Positions 7,040 to 7,689 of a DNA stretch of 7,689 bases are shown here, piece after piece. A program made the position numbers and the translations under genes. The first letter of the stretch is position 1. Each line of letters starts with the position of its first letter. This DNA comes from Bacteroidota bacterium (lineage in GTDB: Bacteria; Bacteroidota; Bacteroidia; B-17B0; Aurantibacillaceae). The notes under the pieces were generated by a model, which worked only from the letters and a program-made list of their open reading frames with translations, ran no database searches and was not told the origin of the DNA. The stretch covers positions 1 to 7,689 of the forward strand of contig JANYBY010000412.1 in assembly GCA_025360565.1 (NCBI GenBank). Reading direction: 5' to 3'.

Positions 7040-7150
7040 CTAATCTTTCATTAACCTGTTTAAATTTTTATCAATGTATTTTTCGTTGGTGATGAGCGCT
7101 GTTTGAATTCGTTTTGCATAACGAATACTATCTAAAATTTCGGTTTGCTT
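7040..7150 (-). repeat. C-terminal tag, copy 5
   Basis: Last 36 codons plus stop of the truncated TPR gene. It differs from the others by R in DSIRYAKRIQ, N in ITNE and R in LNRL. Its end, LNRLMKD, is close to those of copies 1 and 4. Confidence 0.87.
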
Positions 7151-7689
7151 TTCGTCCACCAATTTTTTTTGTTCCGAAATTAATGTATTTGCCTTTCTCT
7201 TTAGCGAATAAGCATTATAAGATATGCCAAATAGTATTAAAACAACAACTATGATCACTATTAAATAATTTCTTTGTTTGCTTTTCGCTATTAATTCAAA
7301 ATCTTTTTGTTTTAATTCATTTTCTTTTTTTCCAATATCGTATTTCACTTCCATTTCAAGCATTTTGCCTTTAAGTTTATTAAGTGCCATGGTATCACTA
7401 AAAGATTGAAACAGGATGCGATGTTCGAGCGCTTCAGAAAATTTACCAAGCATTTTATAGGTTTCGGAACATTGAAGGTGATAGGCCATTTTTAAATGAG
7501 GATAATTTAAGCTGTCGATAAAAGGTTTAGATTTTATAAGATCATCCAAAGCTTTTTGCGGTTTTTTTTCCGCCAGATCAATTTCATTCAAAACCAAAAG
7601 AGAATTGGAAATACCATGAATATCTTTACTGGGAATATCTTTATGGGTATATAATAGGTACGATAGATTAGCATTTAGAGCGGCTTTTT
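7040..7689 (-). CDS. Membrane-anchored TPR protein with SpoIIE-linker tag, C-terminal part (start beyond right edge)
   Basis: The frame is open from the right edge to TAG at 7040-7042, giving about 216 visible codons. The TTG at 7597 is an internal codon: the frame continues upstream without a stop as KAALNANLSYLLYTHKDIPS and onwards, so the true start lies outside. The visible N-terminal half has TPR-like helices (EKKPQKALDDLIKSKPFIDSL, then GKFSEALEHRILFQSF). A charged coiled coil (KKENELKQKDFEL) leads to one membrane helix at about 7209-7268 (YLIVIIVVVLILFGISYNAY), then SLKRK, a second coiled coil and the tag ending LNRLMKD. The architecture equals that of the 485- and 528-residue paralogues, so a signal peptide and more TPRs are expected beyond the edge. 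It lies 25 bases before the ATG of the secreted NHL gene and is probably cotranscribed with it. No output domain follows. Confidence 0.9.
   Translation of the reverse strand, partial: KAALNANLSYLLYTHKDIPSKDIHGISNSLLVLNEIDLAEKKPQKALDDLIKSKPFIDSLNYPHLKMAYHLQCSETYKMLGKFSEALEHRILFQSFSDTMALNKLKGKMLEMEVKYDIGKKENELKQKDFELIAKSKQRNYLIVIIVVVLILFGISYNAYSLKRKANTLISEQKKLVDEKQTEILDSIRYAKRIQTALITNEKYIDKNLNRLMKD

Overview
The window looks like the genome of a Bacteroidota (Bacteroidetes) bacterium, probably Flavobacteriales-like or Chitinophagales-like, although the order cannot be fixed from here. The signs are A+T-rich DNA, several signal peptides (two of them ending in S-x-A-Q), an NHL-repeat protein ending in a type IX secretion (T9SS, Por) sorting domain, and TPR proteins whose C-terminal ends match the helical linker that precedes the SpoIIE/PP2C phosphatase domain in Bacteroidota sensor proteins. 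No Shine-Dalgarno sequence stands out, and three genes appear to start at TTG or GTG.

All genes are on the minus strand, so transcription runs from high to low coordinates. In that order they are: the C-terminal part of a membrane TPR protein (7689-7040); an NHL beta-propeller protein exported by T9SS (7014-5671); a short exported TPR protein that starts directly at the previous stop (5670-5026); a membrane TPR protein (5015-3429); a second membrane TPR protein (3378-1921); a soluble cytoplasmic TPR protein (1852-632); then, after a 259-base gap, the N-terminal part of another exported TPR protein that runs off the left edge (372-1). The first six are separated by 0 to 68 bases and probably form one operon or a tandem-duplicated cluster.

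The unifying feature is a C-terminal tag of about 36 residues in five TPR proteins, with consensus K-x-x-E-I-x-D-S-I-x-Y-A-K-R-I-Q-T-A-L-I-T followed by a YI-x-x-x-LNKL end. It corresponds to the signalling helix that joins the coiled coil to the phosphatase domain in full-length SpoIIE-type proteins. Here every protein stops just where the phosphatase would begin. The tag occurs in three predicted topologies: periplasmic TPRs with a membrane helix and cytoplasmic tag, fully cytoplasmic, and fully exported. A reasonable inference is a family of phosphatase-less sensor or adaptor proteins that expanded by local duplication. Their partner and signal are unknown, and nothing in the window encodes a phosphatase, kinase or DNA-binding domain.
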